Shown one piece after another: positions 41,115 through 50,017 of a DNA stretch of 64,000 bases. The notes beneath the pieces are model-generated. The model saw only the letters and a list, made by a program, of their open reading frames with translations. It had not been told where the DNA came from and made no database searches. Both the position numbers and the translations under genes were made by a program. Numbering within the stretch: the first letter of the stretch is position 1; the number at the start of each line of letters is the position of its first letter. Origin of the DNA: Streptomyces sp. DSM 110735. GTDB lineage: Bacteria > Actinomycetota > Actinomycetes > Streptomycetales > Streptomycetaceae. The stretch spans positions 62,001 through 126,000 of the forward strand of contig NZ_JACYHF010000009.1 of the NCBI RefSeq assembly GCF_016482685.1. The letters run 5' to 3'.

Positions 41115-43565
41115 ATGACCCAGCCACCCCCCAACGACCCCCAGCGGGACACCTCCGGTGAGGCGTCGCAGGTTCCGGCACCGCAGGAGCCGTCCCCGGC
41201 CACCTCGCAGCCGACCGACCCCGCCACGCCCGAGTCCCCGGACAACTCCGGTGCCACGCAAAGCGGTTCCAAGGCGCCTCTGAGCAAGGAGCGGGAAACC
41301 CAGGACCCGCCGACCACCCAGCTCGCCCCCGTCCCGCCGACGGACGCCCCCGAGCCTGCCGCCGAGCCCCCGGACAACTCCGCTGCCGCACAAGGCGGTT
41401 CCACGGCGTCCCTGAGCAAGGAGCCCGAGGCGCAGGACCCGCCGACCACGCTGCTGAAGCCGGTCCCGCCCGTGGACGCGACTCCGGCTGCCGCCGGGGA
41501 CAACTCCGATGCGGACAAGGGTGGTTCGCAGGCATCCCCGGGCGCGCAGACCGGCGCCCAGGACCCCCCGACCACGCAACTCGCGCCCGTCCCCCAGCCG
41601 GGCGGCTTCGGCCCGCCCCAGCCGCCCACCGCGCCGGTACCGGCACCCCAACCGCCCGCGTCCCAGCCGGGGTTCGGCGCGCCCCAGCCGCCCGCCGCCG
41701 CCCCGCAGCCCGGCGGATACGGCGCGCCGCAGCCCCCCGCTGCCGCGCCCCAGCCCGGTTTCGGCGCACCCCAGGGTCAGCCCCCCGCGTCCGCGCCCGG
41801 ATTCGGCGCACCCCAGGACCAGCCCGGCGGATACGGCACGCCCCAAGGCACGCCCCCCGCCGCCCCCCAGCCCGGCGGATACGGCGCGCCCCCCGGCTAC
41901 GGTCCCGTCCCGCAGGGCAGCCCCACCCCCGGCTACGCCTACCCGCAGCCGTACGCCCACCCCACCGCCCCGCAACCGCACCCCGCCGCCCCGCCGCAGG
42001 CTCCCTACGGCTACCCCCAGGCTCCGCCGCCCCCCGGCTACGCCTACCCGGGGCAGCCGCAGCAGCCGTACGGCTACCCGGGCGGGCCGCAGCCGCCGTA
42101 CACGCAGCACCCCACCGCGCCGTACCCCGCGCCGAAGCAGGGCGGGCAGCGGACCGTGGTGTACATCGTCGTCGCCGCCGTGCTCGCGATCGCGCTGATC
42201 GCGGGGCTCGGGTTCTGGTACGCCAACTCCGGTGACGGCGGCGGGAAGCAGAACACCGCGCACTCCTCCGGCGGCACCGGCGGGAAGAACGGCTCCGGCG
42301 GGACGGCGGGCGGCGGCAAGGAGAAGGCTCCGGCCGATCCCAGCGCCAAGCTGCTGTTCCAGGTGCCGCTGCCGCAGACCAAGAACACCGTCGTGACGGC
42401 GGGTTCCTGGCTGACGGACACGGTGTACGCCAAGTCGGGCGTCGCGGAGATCACCGGGTACGACCCCGCCGACGGCACCCGCAAGTGGACGCTCAAGCTG
42501 CCCGGTCCGGTCTGCTCGGCGAGCAGGCAGCTCACCGACGACGGACGCACCGCGATCGTCTTCCAGCCGAAGATGAACGACACCCGGGCGGGCTGCAGCC
42601 AGGTCGCCGCCGTGGACCTCGTCAAGGGCACGCGGCTGTGGACGAAGACGGTGGGGGAGGGCGACTTCCCCGTCACCTTCGACAACGTCACCGTCTCGGG
42701 CCGTACCGTCGCGGCGGGCAGCAACGAGGGCGGCGCCGCGTTCGACATCGACTCCGGCAAGGCGCTCTGGCAGCCCAAGCCGTCCGACGGCTGCTACGAC
42801 GCCGGATACGGCGGGGGCGCCAAGCTCGTCGCGGTCCGCAAGTGCGGCGGCTACGACAACCCGACGCTGCACATCCAGACCATCGACCCGAAGTCCGGCA
42901 AGGTGCTCTCCGAGTACAAGATGGCCCCCGGCATCGAGTACGCCTCCGTGATCTCCACCGAGCCCCTGGTCGTCGCCGCCGACGTGGGCGACAGCGCGGG
43001 CGACGGCAGCGGCATCTCGGACTACTTCTCCATCGACAACAAGACCGGCAAGCTGCTCACCCGGATCTCCGCACCCGGCGACACCTACGCGGGCAAGTGC
43101 GACAGCATCACACGGGTCGAGGACTGCCGGGGCGTCGTCGCGGGCAACGGCAAGCTGTACCTCGCCACCGAGGAGCACGACGGCACGGGCGACAAGTACA
43201 GCAAGACCAACGAGATCGTCGCCTTCGACCTGACCACCGGCAAGCAGACCGGCCAGCGCGCCCCCGCGGGCAACGGCTACACGCTCTACCCGCTGCGCAT
43301 GGACGGCACCAACCTGCTCGCCTACAACCACCCGCCCTACGACAAGGGCGGCCAGGTCCTCAGCATCGACGGCTCCTCCTTCAAGGCGACCAAGCTGCTG
43401 GAGAACCCGGCCACCCGTGACGTGCACCAGTCGGAGGCGACCATGCCGCCCGACTACGCGGAACTCCGGTTCGCGGGTGGCCGTCTGTTCATGTCCGCGG
43501 TCTTCGCGCACAAGGTGACCTACGGCAAGGAGTACCTGGTGCTCGCCTTCGGCACGGACGACTGA
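41115..43565 (+). CDS. Membrane-anchored PQQ-like beta-propeller protein (second paralogue, long repetitive N terminus)
   Basis: An 816-residue paralogue of the preceding protein. The cytosolic N terminus (about 345 residues) starts with three to four copies of a 40-residue unit holding DNS and LSKE..QDPPTTQLAPVPP-type text, then Pro/Gln/Gly/Tyr repeats. The TM helix is at about 347-370 (VVYIVVAAVLAIALIAGLGFW) and the extracellular propeller at about 400-816 (DPADGTRKWTLK, DSGKALWQPK, TGKLLTRIS repeats). TTQL in each unit could be a kinase phosphosite, as Thr in TQ contexts (inference). No enzyme motif. The end is marked by a tandem repeat and terminator. Confidence 0.82.
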   Translation: MTQPPPNDPQRDTSGEASQVPAPQEPSPATSQPTDPATPESPDNSGATQSGSKAPLSKERETQDPPTTQLAPVPPTDAPEPAAEPPDNSAAAQGGSTASLSKEPEAQDPPTTLLKPVPPVDATPAAAGDNSDADKGGSQASPGAQTGAQDPPTTQLAPVPQPGGFGPPQPPTAPVPAPQPPASQPGFGAPQPPAAAPQPGGYGAPQPPAAAPQPGFGAPQGQPPASAPGFGAPQDQPGGYGTPQGTPPAAPQPGGYGAPPGYGPVPQGSPTPGYAYPQPYAHPTAPQPHPAAPPQAPYGYPQAPPPPGYAYPGQPQQPYGYPGGPQPPYTQHPTAPYPAPKQGGQRTVVYIVVAAVLAIALIAGLGFWYANSGDGGGKQNTAHSSGGTGGKNGSGGTAGGGKEKAPADPSAKLLFQVPLPQTKNTVVTAGSWLTDTVYAKSGVAEITGYDPADGTRKWTLKLPGPVCSASRQLTDDGRTAIVFQPKMNDTRAGCSQVAAVDLVKGTRLWTKTVGEGDFPVTFDNVTVSGRTVAAGSNEGGAAFDIDSGKALWQPKPSDGCYDAGYGGGAKLVAVRKCGGYDNPTLHIQTIDPKSGKVLSEYKMAPGIEYASVISTEPLVVAADVGDSAGDGSGISDYFSIDNKTGKLLTRISAPGDTYAGKCDSITRVEDCRGVVAGNGKLYLATEEHDGTGDKYSKTNEIVAFDLTTGKQTGQRAPAGNGYTLYPLRMDGTNLLAYNHPPYDKGGQVLSIDGSSFKATKLLENPATRDVHQSEATMPPDYAELRFAGGRLFMSAVFAHKVTYGKEYLVLAFGTDD

Positions 43566-43603
43566 GCGCGCAGGACGACTGAGCGCAGGACGGCTGAGCG
43601 CAC
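43557..43603. repeat. Three tandem units after the propeller gene
   Basis: GACGACTGAGCGCGCAG, GACGACTGAGCGCAG and GACGGCTGAGCGCAC in a row (17, 15 and 15 bases). The first unit contains the last codons and the TGA of the propeller gene. Confidence 0.8.
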
Positions 43604-43617
43604 CCCGCCTCGTCCCG

Positions 43618-43648
43618 AGTGCCCCGGATTTCATCGGTCCGGGGCACT
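43618..43648 (+). terminator. Hairpin terminator after the propeller operon
   Basis: Perfect 11-bp stem (43618-43628 with 43638-43648) and a 9-base loop. Confidence 0.8.
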
Positions 43649-43790
43649 TCTCCGCATAGTGGCGGCGCGACGTCGAACAAGCGTGTAACTTCCGGGACAT
43701 GGGGGACGAGGCGCCGGGGGGCCCTCTGTCCCCGGGGACCGGTGGGCGTCCATAGTGGGGCATCCACCGGGGGACTGGGGGGTTTGCAGT

Positions 43791-44486
43791 ATGGGAGTGC
43801 GGCTGATGGTCGTCGACGACCACCGCCTGCTCGCGGAGGCGCTGGCCTCCGCGCTCAAGCTGCGCGGGCACCGGGTGCTCGCGGCGGCGGCACCGGCGGC
43901 GGGCGCTGCCGAGCTGGTGATCACACGGGCACCCGAGGTGTGCCTGCTGGGTACGGCGGCACCCGCCGAGCCGGGCGCCTTCGACCCGGTGGTCCGGATC
44001 AAGCGGGAGCGTCCGCAGGTGGCCGTGGTGGTCCTCGGACCCGTGCCGTCCCCGCGCGGCATCGCGGCTGCCTTCGCGGCCGGTGCCTCGGGGTACGTCC
44101 GGCACGACGAGCGCATCGAGGGCGTCGAGCGGGCCATCATGAAGGCACGGGCGGGCGAGGCTGCCGTCGCGCCCCAGCTTCTCCAGGGCGCCTTCGCGGA
44201 GCTGCTCAACCCCGCCGCCCAGCCCGACGACGAGGGGCAGCGGCTGCTGCGGCTGCTCACCCCGCGCGAGGTCGAGGTGCTGGTCCGGGTCGCGGACGGT
44301 GAAGACACGCGCCGTATCGCGGCGGGCATGGGGATAGCGCCCAGCACCGCCCGTACCCATGTGCAGCGCGTCCTGATGAAGCTCGGCGTCGGCTCCCGCC
44401 TGGAAGCCGCCGCCCTCGCCGCCCGCACCGGTCTGCTGGACAGAGCGGGACCCCTGCCGCACATGACGACGGGGCCGGAGCTGTGA
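43791..44486 (+). CDS. LuxR-type response-regulator-like protein without phosphoacceptor Asp
   Basis: A 231-residue protein with a receiver-like domain (about 1-120) and a LuxR/NarL HTH (about 160-225, LLTPREVEVLVRVADGEDTRRIAAGMGIAPSTARTHVQRVLMKLGV). The acidic pair Asp9-Asp10 remains, but the phosphoacceptor site reads EVCLLGTAA with Gly54 in place of Asp, and the conserved Lys is replaced (GYVRHDE). It therefore cannot be phosphorylated in the normal way and is an orphan pseudo-receiver, with no kinase next to it. The start is ATG 43791; an in-frame upstream ATG at 43755 lacks a ribosome-binding site. The stop lies inside a terminator stem. Confidence 0.85.
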   Translation: MGVRLMVVDDHRLLAEALASALKLRGHRVLAAAAPAAGAAELVITRAPEVCLLGTAAPAEPGAFDPVVRIKRERPQVAVVVLGPVPSPRGIAAAFAAGASGYVRHDERIEGVERAIMKARAGEAAVAPQLLQGAFAELLNPAAQPDDEGQRLLRLLTPREVEVLVRVADGEDTRRIAAGMGIAPSTARTHVQRVLMKLGVGSRLEAAALAARTGLLDRAGPLPHMTTGPEL

Positions 44487-44504
44487 CGCACAGCTCCGGC
44501 CCCG
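44470..44504. terminator. Bidirectional terminator overlapping the LuxR-type stop codon
   Basis: Perfect 16-bp stem (44470-44485 with 44489-44504) with a 3-base loop. It begins in the last codons of the regulator, and the stop codon TGA is at the top of the stem. It also faces the converging gene at 44521. Confidence 0.88.
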
Positions 44505-44520
44505 CACGGTCCACGCCCGG

Positions 44521-44874
44521 CTAGTGAGCCGGGTCCTCCTCGCTCACGCCCTCCGCGGGGAGCGGGGGCGGGGTCGGGCGGAGCTTGAGCCACGCCAGGA
44601 AGAAGACGCCGAGGATCAGCATGCCGATGCCGGTCCACAGGTTGATGTTGACGCCCTCGGCCTTGTCGATCGCCGCCTGGGAGTCGGTGATCCCGGCGAT
44701 CGTGACGATGATGCCGTAGACCACGAACAGTCCGCCGATGATGCGCCGCAGGTCGAAGATGCGGGCCGCGGTCGCGGACTTGCCCTCCAGCTCGGTGACC
44801 TCGCGCTGGACGTCGTGCTCGGTCGCGCCGTGCCCGCTGGTCTCGTGCTCGGGGCGGGGGGATTCTTCGGTCAT
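44521..44874 (-). CDS. Small two-TM membrane protein, partner of the SSS symporter
   Basis: A 117-residue protein. The soluble, acidic N terminus (about 1-40) is followed by TM1 (about 44-62, IIGGLFVVYGIIVTIAGI) and TM2 (about 78-95, LWTGIGMLILGVFFLAWL), with a Pro-rich tail. It starts 21 bases after the symporter stop, so the two are co-transcribed. Function is not known; a helper subunit of the symporter is the simplest idea (inference). Confidence 0.78.
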   Translation of the reverse strand: MTEESPRPEHETSGHGATEHDVQREVTELEGKSATAARIFDLRRIIGGLFVVYGIIVTIAGITDSQAAIDKAEGVNINLWTGIGMLILGVFFLAWLKLRPTPPPLPAEGVSEEDPAH

Positions 44875-44895
44875 GGTTTCCTCATCCTCCCGCGA

Positions 44896-46608
44896 TCAGA
44901 ACGAGAACGGGATGTAGCAGGCGGCGGCCAGGACGACGGCGCCCCAGCCGAGCAGGGCGGGCTTGCGGTACCAGGCGTCGTCGCCCTCGGCCGGTGCCTC
45001 GGACATGCCCGGCGAGGTGGTGCCGTAGACCAGACCCTGGAGTTCCTCGGCGGGCTTGGCCTTGGTGAACAGCGACACCGCGACCATGACGACCGCGCCC
45101 GCGACGAAGCCCGCGATGGCGGAGACGAAGTTGGCGCCCTGGTCGGAGGGGATCGAGATGATGCCCTGCTTGTAGAACACGAAGTAGTTGACCATCGCGG
45201 TCGCGGTGCCCGCGAGCAGACCCCAGAAGCCGGACTTGGCCGAGGCGCGCTTCCAGAACATGCCGACGATGAAGACCACGAACATCGGGACGTTGAAGAA
45301 GGAGAACAGCGTCTGGAGGTAGCTCATGATGTTCGAGAACGAGGACGCCAGGAACGCCGTGCCGACGGAGGCGGCAACACCGATCACGGTGATCAGGCGG
45401 CCGAAGCGGACGTAGTAGCCGTCCTCCTGGCCGGGCTTGACGTAGCGCGCCCAGATGTCGGTGGTGAACACGGTGTTGAAGGACGACACGTTGGCCGCCA
45501 TGCCCGCCATGAACGCCGCGAGCAGACCGGTGACCGCGATGCCGAGCACGCCGTTGGGCAGCAGTTCCTGCATCAGATAGGGGATCGCGTCGTTGTACTG
45601 GAGCCCGGAACCGGCGGTGCCGATCTTGGGGACCAGGGCGGCGGCGACCAGACCCGGGATCATCACCAGGAAGACGATGAAGATCTTCGGGTACGCGGCG
45701 ATCAGCGGGGTGCGCTGTCCCGCGGAGAGGTTCTTCGCGGACAGGGCGCGCTGCACCTCGGCGAAGTTGGTGGTCCAGTAGCCGAAGGACAGCACGAAGC
45801 CGAGACCGAGGACGATGGTCAGCCAGTTCGCGCCGAGCGGGTTGGTGCTGCCGATGCCGGTGCCGCCCCACGCGGTGGTGAAGTTCGCCCCGTGCGTGGC
45901 GTCCAGCTTGTGGGTCAGACCGTCCCAGCCGCCGACCTTCTTCAGACCGAGGAAGGTGATCGGGATGAGGGCGGCCAGGATCACGAAGAACTGGAGGACC
46001 TCGTTGTAGATCGCCGAGGAGAGACCGCCGAGCGTGATGTACGCGAGCACGAAGGCGCCCGCGACCACGATCGCCACCCACTGCGGCCAGCCGAGCAGTG
46101 CCTCGACCACGATCGCCAGCGCGTACAGGTTGACGCCCGCGATCAGGATCGCCGCGAACGCGAACAGGATCGAGCTGAGCAGATGGGCTGCCTTGTCGAA
46201 GCGCAGCAGCAGGAACTCGGGGACCGAGCGGACCTTGCTGCCGTAGTAGAAGGGCATCATCACGAGGCCCAGGAAGACCATCGCGGGGATGGCGCCGATC
46301 CAGTACCAGTGCACGGTGTACGCGCCGTACTGCGCGCTGTTGGCCGCCATGCCCAGGATCTCGGTGGCCGCCAGGTTCGCCGAGATGAAGGCGAGACCGG
46401 TGATCCAGGCGGGCAGCGAGCGTCCGGAGAGGAAGAAGTCCAGGCTGGTCTTCACCGAGCGGCGGGCGGCGAAGCCGATGCCGAGGACGACGACGAAGTA
46501 GATGGCCAGGATCGTGTAATCGAGCCAGTTGGTGGGGAGCCGTAGCTCCGCGGCCAGATAGGTGGGGCCCGCCGCCAGGGGCGCGGGGCCGGTCGGGGAC
46601 GTCTGCAT
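44896..46608 (-). CDS. Sodium:solute symporter, probable sugar (galactose-type) importer
   Basis: A 570-residue SSS family transporter with about 14 TM helices. Typical signs are DYTILAIYFVVVLGIGF at TM1, ISANLAATEILGMAANSAQYG, YYGSKVRSVPEFLLLRFD, and the SSS signature region GLLAAFMAGMAANVSSFNTVFTTDIW. The last one has the Ser/Thr of the sodium site. It resembles vSGLT-type sugar symporters. The gene is divergent from galTEK with a shared 195-base control region, so galactose or a related sugar is the likely substrate (inference). The start is ATG 46608. Confidence 0.87.
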   Translation of the reverse strand: MQTSPTGPAPLAAGPTYLAAELRLPTNWLDYTILAIYFVVVLGIGFAARRSVKTSLDFFLSGRSLPAWITGLAFISANLAATEILGMAANSAQYGAYTVHWYWIGAIPAMVFLGLVMMPFYYGSKVRSVPEFLLLRFDKAAHLLSSILFAFAAILIAGVNLYALAIVVEALLGWPQWVAIVVAGAFVLAYITLGGLSSAIYNEVLQFFVILAALIPITFLGLKKVGGWDGLTHKLDATHGANFTTAWGGTGIGSTNPLGANWLTIVLGLGFVLSFGYWTTNFAEVQRALSAKNLSAGQRTPLIAAYPKIFIVFLVMIPGLVAAALVPKIGTAGSGLQYNDAIPYLMQELLPNGVLGIAVTGLLAAFMAGMAANVSSFNTVFTTDIWARYVKPGQEDGYYVRFGRLITVIGVAASVGTAFLASSFSNIMSYLQTLFSFFNVPMFVVFIVGMFWKRASAKSGFWGLLAGTATAMVNYFVFYKQGIISIPSDQGANFVSAIAGFVAGAVVMVAVSLFTKAKPAEELQGLVYGTTSPGMSEAPAEGDDAWYRKPALLGWGAVVLAAACYIPFSF

Positions 46609-46803
46609 GAGAACTCGCTTCGTTGCGCGAACTGATCCAGAGCGGAACCTACGCCGCGGCCTTCAGTATTTGAACAGTTCTGTTGGTGTTCTTTGTTTGA
46701 TTGTGATCGTGCGACCCGTTGTCGAGTTGTGGTTTGTTATGTTTGTTTGTGTTGAGTGATTGGGTGTGGGCGCCCCGCGGGGTGGTCGATCAAGGAGTCC
46801 GGC
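46609..46803. promoter_or_regulatory. Shared control region of the symporter and galTEK operons
   Basis: This 195-base region is much richer in A/T than its surroundings, mainly T/G on the plus strand. TTTGTTTG occurs at 46692-46699 and 46742-46749 (exactly 50 bases apart), with an additional TTTGTT at 46733-46738. Such helically phased direct repeats may be operators for a sugar-responsive repressor. No regulator gene lies next to it. The galT ribosome-binding site AAGGAG is at about 46792-46797. Confidence 0.5.
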
Positions 46804-47895
46804 GTGAAGAAGACCCCGACGCAACTGGCCGACGGGCGTGAGCTGATCTACTACGACCTGCGCGACAGCGCGGTGCGCGACGCGGTGGACCGGCGCCCCC
46901 TTGAGCCCACCGTCACCCGCTCCGAGATCCGCCGCGACCCGCTGCTCGGCGACTCGGTCGCCATCGCCTCCCACCGCCAGGGCCGCACCTACCACCCCCC
47001 GGCCGACGAGTGCCCGCTGTGCCCGAGCCGGGGCGAGCGGCTGAGCGAGATCCCCGACTCCTCCTACGACGTCGTGGTCTTCGAGAACCGCTTCCCTTCC
47101 CTCGCCGGGGACTCGGGGCGCTGCGAGGTCGTCTGCTTCACCTCCGACCACGACGCGTCCTTCGCCGACCTCACCGAGGAGCAGGCCCGGCTGGTCCTCG
47201 ACGCATGGACCGACCGCACCGCCGAGCTGTCCCAACTCCCCGCGGTGAAGCAGGTGTTCTGCTTCGAGAACCGGGGCGCCGAGATCGGTGTGACCCTCGG
47301 CCATCCCCACGGGCAGATCTACGCCTACCCGTTCACCACACCCCGCACCGCGCTGATGCTCCGCTCGGTCGCCGCGCACAAGGAGCAGAGCGGCGGGGAG
47401 AACCTCTTCGACGCCGTCCTCGCGCGGGAACTCGCCGGTGAGCGGGTCGTCCTGGAGAGTGAACACTGGGCGGCGTTCGTGCCGTACGCCGCGCACTGGC
47501 CGTACGAGGTCCACCTGTACCCCAAGCGCCGGGTGCCCGATCTGCTCGCGCTCGACGAGGACGCGCGCACAGAGTTTCCCCAGGTCTATCTGGAACTCTT
47601 GAGGCGCTTCGACCGGATCTTCGAGCGGGAGGGAGAGGGAAGCGCTGTGGGCGGGACTCCGAGCGAGTCTCCGACGCCGTACATCGCCGCCTGGCACCAG
47701 GCGCCGTTCGGCGACACGGGTGTCCCCGGCGCGCAGCGCGAGGACTTCGCGCTGCACCTGGAGCTTTTCACCATCCGACGCACTTCCGGCAAGCTGAAGT
47801 TTCTCGCGGGTTCCGAGTCCGGCATGAACGTATTCATCAACGACGTGCCGCCGGAGCGCGCGGCCGAGCGACTGCGAGAGGTAGCGAGTTCATGA
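46804..47895 (+). CDS. galT: Galactose-1-phosphate uridylyltransferase
   Basis: A 363-residue Leloir enzyme that exchanges UDP between UDP-glucose and galactose 1-phosphate. The active-site GHPHGQIYAY holds the HPH nucleophile triad. CPLCPSRGE is a zinc-binding CxxC near 60, and VFENRFPSL and NDVPPE segments are conserved. GTG 46804 follows AAGGAGTCC; an upstream in-frame ATG has no ribosome-binding site. The stop overlaps the galE start (ATGA). Confidence 0.94.
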   Translation: MKKTPTQLADGRELIYYDLRDSAVRDAVDRRPLEPTVTRSEIRRDPLLGDSVAIASHRQGRTYHPPADECPLCPSRGERLSEIPDSSYDVVVFENRFPSLAGDSGRCEVVCFTSDHDASFADLTEEQARLVLDAWTDRTAELSQLPAVKQVFCFENRGAEIGVTLGHPHGQIYAYPFTTPRTALMLRSVAAHKEQSGGENLFDAVLARELAGERVVLESEHWAAFVPYAAHWPYEVHLYPKRRVPDLLALDEDARTEFPQVYLELLRRFDRIFEREGEGSAVGGTPSESPTPYIAAWHQAPFGDTGVPGAQREDFALHLELFTIRRTSGKLKFLAGSESGMNVFINDVPPERAAERLREVASS

Positions 47896-48854
47896 AGTAC
47901 CTGGTGACGGGTGGCGCGGGTTACGTCGGCAGCGTGGTGGCCCAGCATCTGCTGGAGGCGGGGCACGAGGTCACCGTCCTCGACAACCTCTCCACCGGCT
48001 TCCGCGCGGGCGTCCCCGAGGGGGCGACCTTCGTCGAGGGCGACATCCGCGACGCCGCCAAGTGGCTCGACGCCTCCTACGACGGCGTGCTGCACTTCGC
48101 CGCGTTCTCGCAGGTCGGCGAGTCGGTCGTGAAGCCCGAGAAGTACTGGGAGAACAACGTCGGCGGCACCATGGCGCTGCTCGCCGCGATGCGCGAGGCG
48201 GGCGTGCGCCGCCTGGTCTTCTCCTCCACCGCCGCGACCTACGGCGAGCCGGAGGAGGTCCCGATCCGGGAGTCCGCCCCGACGAAGCCCACCAACCCCT
48301 ACGGCGCCTCCAAGCTCGCCGTCGACCACATGATCACCGGCGAGGCGGCGGCGCACGGACTGGCGGCGGTCTCGTTGCGCTACTTCAATGTGGCGGGCGC
48401 GTACGGCAGTTACGGCGAGCGGCACGACCCCGAGTCCCACCTCATCCCGCTCGTCCTCCAGGTCGCCCAGGGACGCCGCGACGCCATCTCCGTCTACGGC
48501 GACGACTACCCGACCCCCGACGGCACCTGCGTGCGCGACTACATCCACGTCGCCGACCTCGCCGAGGCACACCTCCTCGCCCTCGACGCCGCCAAGACCG
48601 GCGAGCACCTGATCTGCAACCTCGGCAACGGCAACGGCTTCTCCGTCCGCGAGGTCGTCGAGACCGTCCGCGAGGTCACCGGGCACCCGGTCCCCGAGAT
48701 CACCGCCCCGCGCCGGGCGGGCGATCCGGCGGTCCTGGTGGCGTCCGCCGAGACGGCACGCGCCACACTGGGCTGGAACCCTTCCCGCGCGGACCTCGCC
48801 GGGATCATCGCGGACGCCTGGCAGTTCGCGCGTCGGACGCACAAGGAGCAATAG
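47892..48854 (+). CDS. galE: UDP-glucose 4-epimerase
   Basis: A 320-residue extended SDR enzyme that interconverts UDP-galactose and UDP-glucose. NAD motif YLVTGGAGYVGS at the N terminus, catalytic Ser/Thr in VFSSTAATYG, and the YxxxK pair in NPYGASKLAVD near 140. The overlap with galT (ATGA at 47892) and with galK (shared G at 48854) ties the three proteins to one operon. Confidence 0.94.
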   Translation: MKYLVTGGAGYVGSVVAQHLLEAGHEVTVLDNLSTGFRAGVPEGATFVEGDIRDAAKWLDASYDGVLHFAAFSQVGESVVKPEKYWENNVGGTMALLAAMREAGVRRLVFSSTAATYGEPEEVPIRESAPTKPTNPYGASKLAVDHMITGEAAAHGLAAVSLRYFNVAGAYGSYGERHDPESHLIPLVLQVAQGRRDAISVYGDDYPTPDGTCVRDYIHVADLAEAHLLALDAAKTGEHLICNLGNGNGFSVREVVETVREVTGHPVPEITAPRRAGDPAVLVASAETARATLGWNPSRADLAGIIADAWQFARRTHKEQ

Positions 48855-50008
48855 TGGGCGCAGAGTCGGTCCGGGAACGCTTCGCCGAGCTGTACGGAGC
48901 CGAGCCGGAGGGGGTGTGGGCGGCGCCGGGCCGGGTCAACCTGATCGGCGAACACACCGACTACAACGACGGCTTCGTGATGCCGTTCGCACTTCCCCAC
49001 CAGGTGACGGCGGCGGTCTCGCGCCGCACCGACGGGGTGCTGCGCCTGCACTCGGCGGACATCGGGGGCGACCCCGTGGAGCTGGAGCTGTCCGCGCTGG
49101 AGCCGGGCTCCGACACGGACTGGACGGCGTACCCGGCGGGCGTCGTCTGGGCGCTGCGCGAGGCGGGCTGTGCGCTGACCGGCGCGGACATCCACCTGTC
49201 CTCCACGGTGCCGACCGGCGCGGGTCTGTCCTCCTCGGCGGCACTGGAGATCGTCGTCGCCCTCGCCCTGAACGACCTCCACGAACTCGGGCTGCCCCGC
49301 TGGCGGTTGGCCCGCCTGTGCCAGCGCGCCGAGAACGTCTACGTCGGCGCCCCCACCGGCATCATGGACCAGACCGCCTCCGCCTGCTGCGAGGAGGGCC
49401 ACGCCCTCTTCCTCGACACCCGCGACCTCTCCCAGCGCCAGATCCCCTTCGACCTCGCCGCCGAGGACCTGCGCCTCCTGGTCGTCGACACCCAGGTCAA
49501 GCACGCCCACAGCAGCGGCGAGTACGGCAAGCGCCGCGCGGGCTGCGAGAAGGGCGCGGCACTGCTGGGCGTGGACGCGCTGCGGGACGTGCCGTACGAG
49601 GACCTCGACAAGTCCCTCGCGGACCTCGGCGACGAGGACGAGGTCCGCCGCCTGGTCCGCCACGTCGTCACGGAGGACCACCGGGTGGAACGGGTGGTGG
49701 CCGTGCTTCAGTCGGGCAACGTCCGCGACATCGGCCCCCTCCTCACCGAGGGCCACGCCTCCCTCCGCGACGACTTCCGCATCTCCTGCCCGGAACTGGA
49801 CCTCGCCGTCGACACGTCCCTGTCAGCCGGAGCCCTCGGCGCCCGCATGACCGGCGGCGGCTTCGGCGGCTCCGCCATCGCCCTGGTGGAAGCGACCTCG
49901 GTGGACACCATCACCAAGGCGATCGAGGAGTCCTTCACGAACGCCGGGTACACGACCCCCCGCGTCTTCGAAGCGGTGCCGTCGCCGGGAGCCCGCCGCG
50001 TGCTCTGA
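48854..50008 (+). CDS. galK: Galactokinase
   Basis: A 384-residue GHMP kinase that makes galactose 1-phosphate. The galactokinase signature GRVNLIGEHTDYNDGFVMP is near 24-42, the ATP motif PTGAGLSSSAALEI near 116-129, and motif 3 is GARMTGGGFGGSAIALV near the C terminus. GTG 48854 shares its first base with the galE stop, with AAGGAG six bases upstream. This is the last gene of galTEK, and no clear terminator follows; a GNAT gene converges after nine bases. Confidence 0.94.
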   Translation: MGAESVRERFAELYGAEPEGVWAAPGRVNLIGEHTDYNDGFVMPFALPHQVTAAVSRRTDGVLRLHSADIGGDPVELELSALEPGSDTDWTAYPAGVVWALREAGCALTGADIHLSSTVPTGAGLSSSAALEIVVALALNDLHELGLPRWRLARLCQRAENVYVGAPTGIMDQTASACCEEGHALFLDTRDLSQRQIPFDLAAEDLRLLVVDTQVKHAHSSGEYGKRRAGCEKGAALLGVDALRDVPYEDLDKSLADLGDEDEVRRLVRHVVTEDHRVERVVAVLQSGNVRDIGPLLTEGHASLRDDFRISCPELDLAVDTSLSAGALGARMTGGGFGGSAIALVEATSVDTITKAIEESFTNAGYTTPRVFEAVPSPGARRVL

Positions 50009-50017
50009 GCGCTGCGG

